Shown here one piece after another: positions 1-8,111 of a DNA stretch of 64,000 nt (position 1 is the first letter of the stretch; every line of letters starts with the position of its first letter). Origin of the DNA: CAYRQP01 sp964426545 (GTDB lineage Bacteria; Fermentibacterota; Fermentibacteria; Fermentibacterales; JCC-6); assembly GCA_964426545.1 (NCBI GenBank), contig CAYRQP010000003.1:1-64000 (forward strand), read 5' to 3'. Below the pieces are notes generated by a model. It had not been told where the DNA came from, did not search any database, and was given only the letters and a program-made list of their open reading frames with translations. Made by a program: the position numbers and the translations under genes.

Positions 1-2
1 TC

Positions 3-230
3 ATAAAACGCTCTCTAGGGCTAATAGCCGCCTTCACTGAAGAACAGCAGAAAGACCTGCTCCGAATGTTCATAAGTGAGGTTCGAATCGGTTTAGAAGA
101 GATAGAAGCCCACCTAATTCTAGATTCAATAATGTATCTGCCCCGAAACTTACCGAATCCGCACGAGTTCGTCTATCGTCGGGGTTGGTACGCCCGCCAG
201 GATTTGAACCCGGAGCCTTCTGGTCCGTAG
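3..230 (+). CDS. C-terminal fragment of a probable serine site-specific recombinase (5' end outside window)
   Basis: An open frame enters from the left edge and stops at 228-230. The residues EEQQKDLLRMFISEVRIG followed by a short beta-like stretch resemble the end of large serine recombinases, where a charged helix precedes a final strand. The last 14 or so codons lie inside the 3' half of the tRNA-Arg gene on the other strand, giving the tail ARQDLNPEPSGP. Tails of this kind are often seen where a recombinase abuts a tRNA used as attachment site. Catalytic and DNA-binding domains are outside the window, so the family call rests on about 60 residues and context. It could also be a decayed remnant. 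Confidence 0.5.
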   Translation: MKRSLGLIAAFTEEQQKDLLRMFISEVRIGLEEIEAHLILDSIMYLPRNLPNPHEFVYRRGWYARQDLNPEPSGP

Positions 231-262
231 CCAGACGCTCTATCCAGTTGAGCTACGGGCGC
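186..262 (-). tRNA. tRNA-Arg (anticodon ACG)
   Basis: The minus strand folds as a full cloverleaf. The acceptor stem GCGCCCG pairs with CGGGCGT (first pair G-U), followed by discriminator A and an encoded CCA. The anticodon stem TCTGG/CCAGA holds the loop CTACGGA, so the anticodon is ACG, read as ICG for CGU/CGC/CGA arginine codons. The T arm contains GGTTCAAATCC. A recombinase-like reading frame on the plus strand ends within the 3' half, which makes this gene a likely integration site. Confidence 0.95.
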
Positions 263-426
263 ATCGCATTATTTTTGCGTAGGGTCGTATTTTACAAGAG
301 TGATGCCTTCGGGTCAAGATTAGGGTAATCGGTATTTTTTCTTATTCAGAATTCTAATGAGTATAATAGAGCCTGTTCTTATTTGGATTGGAGTTTTGAT
401 TTGTCTTTTTTTCAGGTATACCTCTT

Positions 427-1161
427 ATGATAAAAGGGTATGGTTTTTATTACTCTAAAGCCATGCGTTCTCTTACTCAGGTTAGATGGATGCTTCCATA
501 TTTGCTGGTACCCCCGATGCTGGCACTCCTTGTGTACACTGAGGGGTTTCTGGCAGCTGAAGGTATTCCCGGAATATATACACTGCACCAGCGGTCCGTT
601 CTGGCTCTCTGGAATATATCCTTCCTTATCTCACTTATCACCGGTATAAGTTCCTGCTGCTTTTTCTCGGGTTTCTGGGGAGATTCTGATTTTGTTCCTT
701 CTCTTTCCCGGTTTTCTAAGAAGATTTCAGGCTACTGGAGTCCTGTCTTTGCCTTTATCTCTATCTCTGCGGTGGTCTATTTTCTAGCTTCTGCTCTTAT
801 TGTATTAGTTCTCCCTGGTTCTGAACATGTTTCCTTGATTCGAATAGGTGTACATTTCTTTGCTCCTGTTCTGTGGAGTGTCTGCATAGGTGTCCTGCTG
901 GGATTACTGACGACCGGATGGGCGGGTTCGGTTTGCTTTACCGTACTCTTTCTATTCTTCTATTTTCTGGGACTGACTTACATTCCTGCTTCGGGGTCTA
1001 TGCTGTTCGTTACTCTTCTGCCGCCGATAGGACTGCTCATGAAAGAAGCCTTCAGCAATACTTCAATTGAATACTTGTTCAGCATAATTCTGCTGATTCA
1101 CTGTCTTGTGATTCTGGGTGCCGGAAGAATTCTTTATACAATTGCGTTGAGAAGAAGTTAG
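427..1161 (+). CDS. Hypothetical polytopic membrane protein
   Basis: The 244-residue product has about six or seven hydrophobic segments (roughly residues 21-40, 60-80, 104-128, 138-160, 163-186, 190-206 and 215-236) and short loops, with a basic tail IALRRS. No catalytic motif or family signature was recognised. It could be a lone permease-like subunit, but no ATPase gene is adjacent. The start has no strong ribosome-binding site. The gene stands alone between the tRNA and a convergent small gene. The hydrophobic pattern and codon usage support it as real; the function is unknown. Confidence 0.7.
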   Translation: MIKGYGFYYSKAMRSLTQVRWMLPYLLVPPMLALLVYTEGFLAAEGIPGIYTLHQRSVLALWNISFLISLITGISSCCFFSGFWGDSDFVPSLSRFSKKISGYWSPVFAFISISAVVYFLASALIVLVLPGSEHVSLIRIGVHFFAPVLWSVCIGVLLGLLTTGWAGSVCFTVLFLFFYFLGLTYIPASGSMLFVTLLPPIGLLMKEAFSNTSIEYLFSIILLIHCLVILGAGRILYTIALRRS

Positions 1162-1238
1162 AGGGTACTGTACATCCCCGCTACCATTTAATCGAGTTCT
1201 GCTTTGGTTTCTGTACCGGCATTTGTGGGCGCAATGCA

Positions 1239-1706
1239 TTAGAACAGTATTGTATAACCGTTATTGATGATGACATATCCCCTTCCGGCTCCCTGTACTA
1301 CACCTTCATCTGTAATGATATTGAAGTTAAGTGAAGATACCAGTCCGACTGAAGATGTGTTTCTGTTCGATGCTTCTGTACTTCCCTCCATCCATTCTGC
1401 ACCACCGTAAACAAGATAGTCGAGAAGGTCCGGAGAAAGAACGGACAGAAGTTTTCCGTACATATCTTCTTCGATTCTGGTACCGGGGGGAAGGTCTTCC
1501 TGCCAGTAATGAAGTCTATATTCGACACCGGTGCTGTTGGGGAGAGAGACTACAACTCCCGCCTGTTCTGTCAGTTCTCCTTCTGTGGGAGAGATAAATT
1601 CAGGTGCCAGGTATTCAAAGCCCAGGGCGGGATAGTCCAATGTTAAAAGTGTTTCAGTGTTATTTGTCGAGATTAGTGCTGAAAAGACAAGAATGACGGT
1701 TAACAT
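1239..1706 (-). CDS. Small exported hypothetical protein
   Basis: I start the gene at 1706 because GGAGA lies six bases upstream of that ATG. The frame extends further, but upstream starts overlap the divergent response-regulator gene. The 155-residue product opens with a hydrophobic segment (MLTVILVFSALIS) that looks like a signal peptide or anchor. An acidic region follows with motifs such as LDYPALGFEY and YRLHYW, and the end is short and hydrophobic. No family was recognised. It is divergent from the two-component pair at 1794-3712 with only 87 bases between, so regulation by that pair is conceivable but unproven. Confidence 0.6.
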   Translation of the reverse strand: MLTVILVFSALISTNNTETLLTLDYPALGFEYLAPEFISPTEGELTEQAGVVVSLPNSTGVEYRLHYWQEDLPPGTRIEEDMYGKLLSVLSPDLLDYLVYGGAEWMEGSTEASNRNTSSVGLVSSLNFNIITDEGVVQGAGRGYVIINNGYTILF

Positions 1707-1793
1707 ATTTTCTCCGTTTTCGTGTGATTTTTGTTTCTTTGCGTTTCCTGATAGAATAGAATAGATTTTTTTCATGTTAATATAGGGGGAACT

Positions 1794-2501
1794 ATGGCCG
1801 AAAAAGCAAAGAGTGCTCACAAAATTGTTCTTGTAGAAGATGACATTTCCCTTGCGGAGCTTCTGTTGGAGTATCTCCAGAAACACGGATTCGACATTAC
1901 TGTGTTAAATCGCGGGAAAGATGCTGCAGAGACTATCCTCTCCATAAGTCCTGACCTTGTAATACTCGACATAATGCTTCCTGATGCAAACGGCATCGAT
2001 ATTTGCAAAGAGCTAAGGCTGCTCTGGAATGGTCCTATTCTGATGCTGACCGCTCTTAAGGATGATGCTGACGTGGTGGTCGGCCTCGAAGTGGGAGCCG
2101 ATGAATACGTGGGTAAACCAATTTCTCCAAGAGTGTTACTCGCCCGGATAAGGGCTATTCTCCGAAGAGGAAGTTCTAACGCGGGGTCTGAAATTATCAG
2201 ACAGGGCAATGTTCTAATAGATGTACCGGCGCGAAGAGTCACGGTTGGAGAGAATAGGGTTAATCTCACATCGACGGAATTCGACCTTCTTGTGCTGCTT
2301 GCCGGAAAAGCAGGTAGGGTTCAGAACAGGGCTTTCATTGTCGAAAACCTGCGGGGAATCGATTTCATGTCATTCGACCGGTCAGTTGATGTTCTGGTTT
2401 CACGGTTGCGGCGTAAACTCACCAAACAGGGTGCAAGCGATGATGTCATTAAAACCGTGCGGGGTGTAGGATACATGATGATTGCAGGGGATGATAAATG
2501 A
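1794..2501 (+). CDS. OmpR/PhoB-family response regulator
   Basis: This 235-residue DNA-binding response regulator has a receiver domain at about 8-122 with acidic pocket EDD, phospho-acceptor D59 in VILDIMLP, T86 and K108 in VGKPI. A winged-helix output domain at about 135-232 carries the signature segments TSTEFDLLVLLA and RSVDVLVSRLRRKL, ending in VRGVGYMM. Both parts are intact. The stop overlaps the start of the histidine kinase gene by four bases (ATGA), so the two are a co-translated pair. The regulated genes are not identifiable from sequence; the divergent exported protein is one candidate. Confidence 0.95.
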   Translation: MAEKAKSAHKIVLVEDDISLAELLLEYLQKHGFDITVLNRGKDAAETILSISPDLVILDIMLPDANGIDICKELRLLWNGPILMLTALKDDADVVVGLEVGADEYVGKPISPRVLLARIRAILRRGSSNAGSEIIRQGNVLIDVPARRVTVGENRVNLTSTEFDLLVLLAGKAGRVQNRAFIVENLRGIDFMSFDRSVDVLVSRLRRKLTKQGASDDVIKTVRGVGYMMIAGDDK

Positions 2502-3712
2502 GAAAACTATTTTTAAAGGTATACATTCCCCTTGCTCTGTGCATCATACTCACGCTCGTACTTTCTCTTTTCGTGATTGTGAGAGTTATCCCAAAGGAAA
2601 TTGAAGCTCATAGGAATAATGTAGAGACTCTTATCGACTACATTCAAACCACTGGAGACACTGACAGGGAAAGTGTTGAAGGGTATGCCGATTCTCTCGG
2701 GGTGCTTGTCCATATAGGAATCTATGATATCAGCGGACCCACTAAGCTTCCTGAACCGGGCTTTACGCGAATATTCGACCCGTTTGTTTCACCCTATTAC
2801 ATCGATGTTTCAAAAGCACCGCAGGGAGGTCAGTATCGATTTCTCCGCCGCTGGTTCTGGCTTGTTCTCTCTGTCCTTGTTATTACCGAGGGAATGGTTC
2901 TTTATCTCGCACTCTCCCCCGTCAGAAAAAAACTCGCACACATAAAATGGGCGGTTGGCAAATTTGGGGACGGAGAGTTGGGAATCCGCGTGCAAACTGC
3001 AAAGCGGGGAGATCTCATCGATTCTATTGGTGATACTTTCAATTTCATGGCACTTCGTCTGGAATCGCTTGTAGGTACTCACAAAGAACTGCTCGGGATT
3101 GTGGCTCACGAACTTCGCACTCCGCTGGCACGAATTCGAATTGCCCTCGAACTGATAAAAGAGAGTCCTACCGGCGACCCGGGTGTGATTGACAAGATAA
3201 TCAGGATGGAAAAGGATATTGCCGACCTCGACCTTATTATCTCGGAACTTCTCGATTTCAACCGTCTCAGCCAGCAGAATGATGTTGTCCGGGAAAACAT
3301 CGACATGGCTGACCTTTGTATGGAAATATTCGATGCGGAAACCTGGGAACGGGATGGCATTGCCACCGGTGTTACAGGCAGTGCTTCCTATGAGGGGGAC
3401 AGAAAGTTAATGGCGCGTGCTTTAGGCAACATTATCCGGAATGCTGTGAAACACACTTCTTCCCGCATAGATGTTCACCTGCTCGAACAGGGTGCGTGTT
3501 TGGAAATAATCATCGCGGATGACGGTACCGGGTTCGACCCCGCTCTGTCTGATAAACTGGGAACACCTTTTTTGAAGGATCAAAGCAGCTCCGGGGTAGG
3601 GCTCGGACTTGCCATAGCACTGCGTATTACCGAACTTCACGGGGGGAGTATTTCTTTCGGAACAAGCAGTGAATTGGGTGGTGCGGAGGTTGTTGTCGAA
3701 TTAGGGACATGA
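2498..3712 (+). CDS. Membrane sensor histidine kinase
   Basis: The 404-residue product has a transmembrane segment at about 7-29, a periplasmic sensor of about 90 residues and a second transmembrane segment at about 119-139. A HAMP-like linker follows, then a dimerisation domain with H204 in IVAHELRTPLARIR and a C-terminal ATPase domain (N box GNIIRNAVKH, G boxes DDGTGFDP and GVGLGLAIA). All catalytic elements are present. It overlaps the upstream response regulator by four bases and is its expected partner. The sensor region is short and matches no ligand-binding fold that I recognise. Its last codons run into the repeat element beginning at 3704. Confidence 0.93.
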   Translation: MRKLFLKVYIPLALCIILTLVLSLFVIVRVIPKEIEAHRNNVETLIDYIQTTGDTDRESVEGYADSLGVLVHIGIYDISGPTKLPEPGFTRIFDPFVSPYYIDVSKAPQGGQYRFLRRWFWLVLSVLVITEGMVLYLALSPVRKKLAHIKWAVGKFGDGELGIRVQTAKRGDLIDSIGDTFNFMALRLESLVGTHKELLGIVAHELRTPLARIRIALELIKESPTGDPGVIDKIIRMEKDIADLDLIISELLDFNRLSQQNDVVRENIDMADLCMEIFDAETWERDGIATGVTGSASYEGDRKLMARALGNIIRNAVKHTSSRIDVHLLEQGACLEIIIADDGTGFDPALSDKLGTPFLKDQSSSGVGLGLAIALRITELHGGSISFGTSSELGGAEVVVELGT

Positions 3713-3816
3713 TTTCTTCGTGTCCCGTCATGCACAAGTACCGCACTTCACTTCTCCCACTTAAGACTGCGGTAAAGCAGTCCGGACTAAAGTGGAATAA
3801 GATGAAGTACGGTACT
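3704..3816. repeat. REP/MITE-like hairpin element, copy A
   Basis: Two inverted repeats occur in tandem. At 3704-3726, GGGACATGA and TCGTGTCCC face each other across five bases; nearly the same 23 bases recur at 62628-62650. At 3737-3816 a longer imperfect palindrome is bounded by AGTACCG and CGGTACT, with inner matches ACTTCA/TGAAGT and CCACTT/AAGTGG. It sits between the convergent histidine kinase and secDF genes, where it could also end transcription from both sides. Confidence 0.7.
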
Positions 3817-3821
3817 GACTT

Positions 3822-6680
3822 TTACTTCTTCTTTAGTCGCGCGTGCCAGTCGACAAGTATCGGACTGGCCACGAAGATTGAAGAATATGTACCTATAATT
3901 ACACCTATCATAAGTGTGAACGCGAAATCTGCAAGCAGACCGCCGGAAATCAGGAACAGAATGAGTGTTGCCATGAATGTCGTCAATGAAGTTATCACTG
4001 TTCTGTTGAGAACTTCGTTGATGCTGATGTTCACTGTCTCTGCCAGATTCTTCCCGCGGCGTTTTCTTCTGTCTTCCCTTATTCTGTCGAATACCACAAT
4101 TGTATCGTTAATGGAATACCCCACAATAGTCAGGAGTGCTGCAATTATCACAAGCGACACATTCATCTGGATGATTGCCAGTATTCCGAGTGTGATTAGA
4201 ATATCGTGAAGCAATGCAGCCACGGCTGCAATACCCCACTTCAACTGGAATCTGTACCACACATACAGAATGATGAAGAACATTGCCATCGCTATGGCAT
4301 TGGCTGCTTTTCCGCGGAGTTCCTCACCCACCCTGGGGCCTATCTGCTTTATGTATGAAAGGTCTTCGCTGTCTTCTGTCTGCTCCATCGGCTGACAATT
4401 GGCGGTTGCGAGGGCTGAATAGACAAGTGACTTGTCTTCTTCGGAAGTCCGGATGATGAAAGCACCCTTTCCTTCTCCCTGATAGTCCATCAATTCCTGT
4501 ATATGCACACCTTCCAGTCCTGCATCCGAGAGTAATGTTTTCAGTTCGGAAGAAGTCACTTCCGTCATGCTTATCACATTTGTCTCGAGCCCGCCTGTGA
4601 AGTCGATTGAGAGATTAAGGCCGCCGTTGATGAAGTAGGCTCCGGCTCCTATGAGGATGACTATGACGGAGATTAAATATGCCTTTTTTCTCATCTCAAC
4701 GAATTTGAAGTGTTTGTCCTGCAGGAATGCCAGTTTACCCAGTCCGAAACTTGTTTTCTTAGGATTCTTCAAAATGAGGTCGATCACTATTCTTGTGAAT
4801 ACCAGCGAGCAGAACATACTGGCGAGAATACCTATCGAAAGCGTGACTGCAAATCCCTTTATCGGTCCCGTACCAAAGCGGTAAAGAACCAGGGCTGTAA
4901 TCAGCGTTGTCAGGTTGGCATCGAGGATGGTTACAAAAGCTCTTGAATATCCTGCTTTTACAGCAGCCCGTATTCCTTTACCTGCCCGTTTTTCTTCTCT
5001 GATTCGTTCATAGATCAGCACGCTTGCATCGACCGCCATACCTATTGTCAGAATAATACCTGCAATGCCCGGCAGTGTAAGGGTTGCATTAAGTCCGGTC
5101 ATTCCGAGTTTTGCAAGCGGACCGGGAAAGCAGAGAACACCCATTATGATGAGCATATCGAAGATCAGGGCAAGAATTGCCACTACGCCGCCGGCTGTGT
5201 AGTAGATGATGATGAAAGCAGCGATGAGAGCAAGTGCTACTATCCCTGCAAGCATTCCTTTATTTATTGCCTGCTGTCCAAGGCTGGGACCTATGGTCTG
5301 TTCTTCGGCAATAACTAAACTGGCAGGCAGAGAACCTGCATTGAGAATAAGCCTGAGGTCTCTTGACTCTTCCGTTGAAAAACCGCCTGAGAGCCTGGTG
5401 CCGGATCCGGAAATACGTTCCTTGATCGTTGCGGCGGAATACACTGTTCCGTCGAGAATAATTGCAACTCTTTCATTGACATTTTCACCGGTTATCTTTT
5501 CCCAATTGTCTCTTCCTTCTGAATCGAATTCGAGAATGAGGTAGGGATTCCGGGAAATAGATTGTGACCCGCCCATTTGAATTCGCACATTGGACAGGTT
5601 TGCACCGGTCAGGTAGTAATTTTCTCGGACAGCCCCCTGATTGCGCTCCCAGCCTCTCCCCATGTCCCGGGGGACAAGATAAAGTGCGCGGAGCCTGTCC
5701 TGTCCAACTGTATCTTCCTTGCTGAATACAAATTCGAGGTTTTCCTGTGCAAGAAGTGAATCCACATCCGGGGTATTAATAATGGCCAGAAGCCGGTCCA
5801 TATCTTCCCCTGCATAAACAACCCAGTCTCCGGGAGAGATATTTTTTGTTCTCTGTATGATATCACTCGGTGCTATTGTGATATAACTGCTGAGACTTCC
5901 CTGTCTTTCCGGTGTGGGCAGGTCTATGGACATATCATCAGATTCAGCTGTTTCCGAAAGGTCGATAGGCGTATTTTCCTGAGCAGAATCCGGCGTTAAG
6001 TCAAGTGTAATTTCATCCGGTGTATCGGTAGCGACAGAGTTCGTATCTTCACTCATTATCTCTGTCGAATCTGAAGATATTGTTTCTGTATTATCCTCCG
6101 GCGCATCCGACCTCGTGACATAATTATCTATGTCACTGATTACCCCTATGCTACCCGGAATCGCTCTCTCTTCCGTCGGATAGACAATCAGTTTAAACTC
6201 CAGAAGTGCCTGCCGCTCGACAATTGACCTGGCTCGGGCAGGATCCCGCACACCCGGCAGCTGGACAACTATTCTGTCGTCCCCCTGCTTTGTAATGGAA
6301 GGTTCGGAGACACCAAATTCATCAATTCTGTTCCGGATTACTTCAAGAGCCTGATCGACGGCTTCTTCTGTGTTGAGTTCTGCGGTAGGCTCTACCATAT
6401 ATGAAAGATACATCCCGCCCTGAAGGTCGAGTCCGAGTTTAATCACACCGTCGCTCTGAGCATAGAGTTCCTGGTAATACTCCGTCGAATCTCCCTGCTG
6501 TATTTCTTCGAGAAGGTTTCGCAGGTGGGGATTTTCTGTCTCCGGCTGAACGCTGGCTTCGGCCTTATCACGCTTCTCGGGAGAAAGAGAAAACCAGTTC
6601 ATTGTAGGCCATACCATTACGATAGAAAACACCAACAGAACAATCGAAGTCCACAAGCGCCACTTATCAGCCTTGCTCAT
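3822..6680 (-). CDS. secDF: Fused SecD-SecF protein-export membrane protein
   Basis: This 952-residue protein couples the proton-motive force to late steps of Sec translocation. The SecD half has a first transmembrane segment at about 11-28, the GLDLQGG motif near 83-89, a large periplasmic domain and five more membrane segments at about 475-635 (including GMAVDASVLIYERIREE). The SecF half starts near 663 with SIDFTGG at 691-697 and ends with another block of membrane segments. I start at 6680 because GGAGG lies eight bases upstream; a start 14 codons further up lacks this. Residues 191-258 are an unusual Ser/Thr/Asp/Glu-rich linker within the SecD periplasmic region. Confidence 0.95.
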   Translation of the reverse strand: MSKADKWRLWTSIVLLVFSIVMVWPTMNWFSLSPEKRDKAEASVQPETENPHLRNLLEEIQQGDSTEYYQELYAQSDGVIKLGLDLQGGMYLSYMVEPTAELNTEEAVDQALEVIRNRIDEFGVSEPSITKQGDDRIVVQLPGVRDPARARSIVERQALLEFKLIVYPTEERAIPGSIGVISDIDNYVTRSDAPEDNTETISSDSTEIMSEDTNSVATDTPDEITLDLTPDSAQENTPIDLSETAESDDMSIDLPTPERQGSLSSYITIAPSDIIQRTKNISPGDWVVYAGEDMDRLLAIINTPDVDSLLAQENLEFVFSKEDTVGQDRLRALYLVPRDMGRGWERNQGAVRENYYLTGANLSNVRIQMGGSQSISRNPYLILEFDSEGRDNWEKITGENVNERVAIILDGTVYSAATIKERISGSGTRLSGGFSTEESRDLRLILNAGSLPASLVIAEEQTIGPSLGQQAINKGMLAGIVALALIAAFIIIYYTAGGVVAILALIFDMLIIMGVLCFPGPLAKLGMTGLNATLTLPGIAGIILTIGMAVDASVLIYERIREEKRAGKGIRAAVKAGYSRAFVTILDANLTTLITALVLYRFGTGPIKGFAVTLSIGILASMFCSLVFTRIVIDLILKNPKKTSFGLGKLAFLQDKHFKFVEMRKKAYLISVIVILIGAGAYFINGGLNLSIDFTGGLETNVISMTEVTSSELKTLLSDAGLEGVHIQELMDYQGEGKGAFIIRTSEEDKSLVYSALATANCQPMEQTEDSEDLSYIKQIGPRVGEELRGKAANAIAMAMFFIILYVWYRFQLKWGIAAVAALLHDILITLGILAIIQMNVSLVIIAALLTIVGYSINDTIVVFDRIREDRRKRRGKNLAETVNISINEVLNRTVITSLTTFMATLILFLISGGLLADFAFTLMIGVIIGTYSSIFVASPILVDWHARLKKK

Positions 6681-6722
6681 TGAAACAACCTCCGCAACAT
6701 TATCCACATATAGCAAAGTCAA

Positions 6723-6752
6723 GATATATGAGGTATTTGATTAGAAAATCAA
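6723..6752 (-). promoter_or_regulatory. Candidate sigma70-type promoter for secDF
   Basis: The minus strand carries TTGATT, 18 bases, then TATATC, about 40 bases before the secDF start. The elements are reasonable but not consensus, and the region is AT-rich, so this is only a candidate. Confidence 0.35.
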
Positions 6753-6883
6753 TGTATAAACAAATAGTCACAGTTCACAATATCGTGGTAATATACAAAA
6801 AATAGATAACTGTGTTCTGAATTTTTACAGAAACACTAACTTTCTCGCAATGGACTAAAATGATGCCACTGCCAGAGAAAAAG

Positions 6884-7261
6884 TTAATATCTTATTTTGA
6901 GTGTTATCGATTCGTCATTATCCGATGTGAGGTAAAAAGCGAACATACTGTCCGGTTGACAGATTGTGCTGTCATGCCGAAGACCATTTCTGCTGATTGC
7001 TCTGGTTATCAGCAGGTTTGCCCGGTGTATAGATTCACCCGCTGTCAGAATACCTGTATATATGACTTCATTATCCTGCCGACCTGTTTCTCCCGAACCC
7101 ATTGTGCAGATGTTCCCTGTTTCCTCCAGGAGACTTTCAAGGGGCGTAAGCCTTTTTAACATCTTTTCTTCGAAAGAAGGGTCGGGGGTTACAAATATGG
7201 TGATGAAACCTGTCAAAGCCACAATGATTACTAGTATTATGGCGACTTCCGTCCATTTCAT
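6884..7261 (-). CDS. Small single-pass membrane protein, unknown function
   Basis: The 125-residue product has one N-terminal hydrophobic segment (about 5-25, AIILVIIVALTGFITIFV) followed by a soluble, probably extracytoplasmic domain of about 95 residues. No family was recognised. The start has only a weak upstream purine stretch. Plus-strand frames overlap it but lack any signal sequence or protein-like composition, so I prefer this strand. It lies 200 bases upstream of secDF in the same orientation and may or may not share its transcript. Confidence 0.55.
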   Translation of the reverse strand: MKWTEVAIILVIIVALTGFITIFVTPDPSFEEKMLKRLTPLESLLEETGNICTMGSGETGRQDNEVIYTGILTAGESIHRANLLITRAISRNGLRHDSTICQPDSMFAFYLTSDNDESITLKIRY

Positions 7262-7351
7262 TCTACACTCGGCTTTCCGTTATTAAAACCTTGTTTTTGA
7301 TACTTTTTCTCTTATCTTTAATCACCGTTCATCATAACTCAAGGAGGAAAT

Positions 7352-8110
7352 ATGTCAAGATTGTTTATTTTGTGCTTTTTGATGCTGCTTACTGCTGCTG
7401 CTTTTTCTATTGAGTCCTTCCCTAATTCCGCCACAGGTGGGGGTATATCCGGGTTTTCAAACCTGACGACCACATATCTCCTGCCTGCGAATACAGTCAG
7501 AATACAGGGAAGCCTTGTCTATTCTTGGGTAGAAGGAGATGCAGCAAACACTGTGCTTCTTCCTGTCAGCTGTGCATGGGGAATAAGTGATTCCTTTGAT
7601 GCAGGGGTGGAAATCCCGTTTTTCCTTGCAGACGGAATGGACGACGCTTCTTCTTTCGGCGACATTTCACTTAGCTGCTCATACCTGTATGAGACAGCCA
7701 GGGGCGGAACGGATATCGTTTTTCTCGGCAAACTCGACCTGCCTACAGGAGAAACAGGAAGAGACCCCGGTTCAAAGATAGCAGCAGGATTGGCAACAAG
7801 CACTATTTTCAGGCTATTCAGACTCCATGCTGCTGCATATTACGGATTTTCCGGTGGTGAAAATCCATTTGAAGATGATATTTACGATATCATGACTTTC
7901 GAAACCGGAATAAGCAGTTTCTTCTCGACAGACTGGCAGGGAGCCGGGGGAATCAACGGTTCTACTGAAGGCAATATCGATTTTACCGGCACTGTTGTTT
8001 ATTATGGACTTAGCGACCTTGCTGTCTTTGGATCTGCTTCTGTCGGTTATAATGAAGCTTTAAATATAGGTATGAGTTGCGGCATTGCCTGGGTTCCGTC
8101 CGGCCGATAA
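7352..8110 (+). CDS. Exported beta-barrel-like outer membrane protein
   Basis: AAGGAGG precedes the ATG by about six bases. The 252-residue product begins with a signal peptide (cleavage near residue 18, LTAAAFS). It then shows alternating hydrophobic/polar strands with many Gly, Ser and aromatic residues, for example FGDISLSCSYLYE, FLGKLDLPTGETG and LAVFGSASVGYNE. The strand PTGETG before a turn is common in transporter-like barrels of the phenol-degradation MetA type, but I cannot place it in that family firmly. It ends one base before the convergent iscS gene. Outer-membrane location is inferred from pattern only. Confidence 0.65.
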   Translation: MSRLFILCFLMLLTAAAFSIESFPNSATGGGISGFSNLTTTYLLPANTVRIQGSLVYSWVEGDAANTVLLPVSCAWGISDSFDAGVEIPFFLADGMDDASSFGDISLSCSYLYETARGGTDIVFLGKLDLPTGETGRDPGSKIAAGLATSTIFRLFRLHAAAYYGFSGGENPFEDDIYDIMTFETGISSFFSTDWQGAGGINGSTEGNIDFTGTVVYYGLSDLAVFGSASVGYNEALNIGMSCGIAWVPSGR

Positions 8111-8111
8111 T

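Noticed and set aside
3709..4209. Long plus-strand open frame over the end of secDF
   Set aside because: It is antisense to a clear secDF frame, has no signal sequence or family resemblance, and starts within a repeat.
6860..7286. Plus-strand open frames over the small membrane protein gene
   Set aside because: They lack hydrophobic or domain pattern and have no ribosome-binding site, while the minus-strand frame shows an N-terminal anchor.
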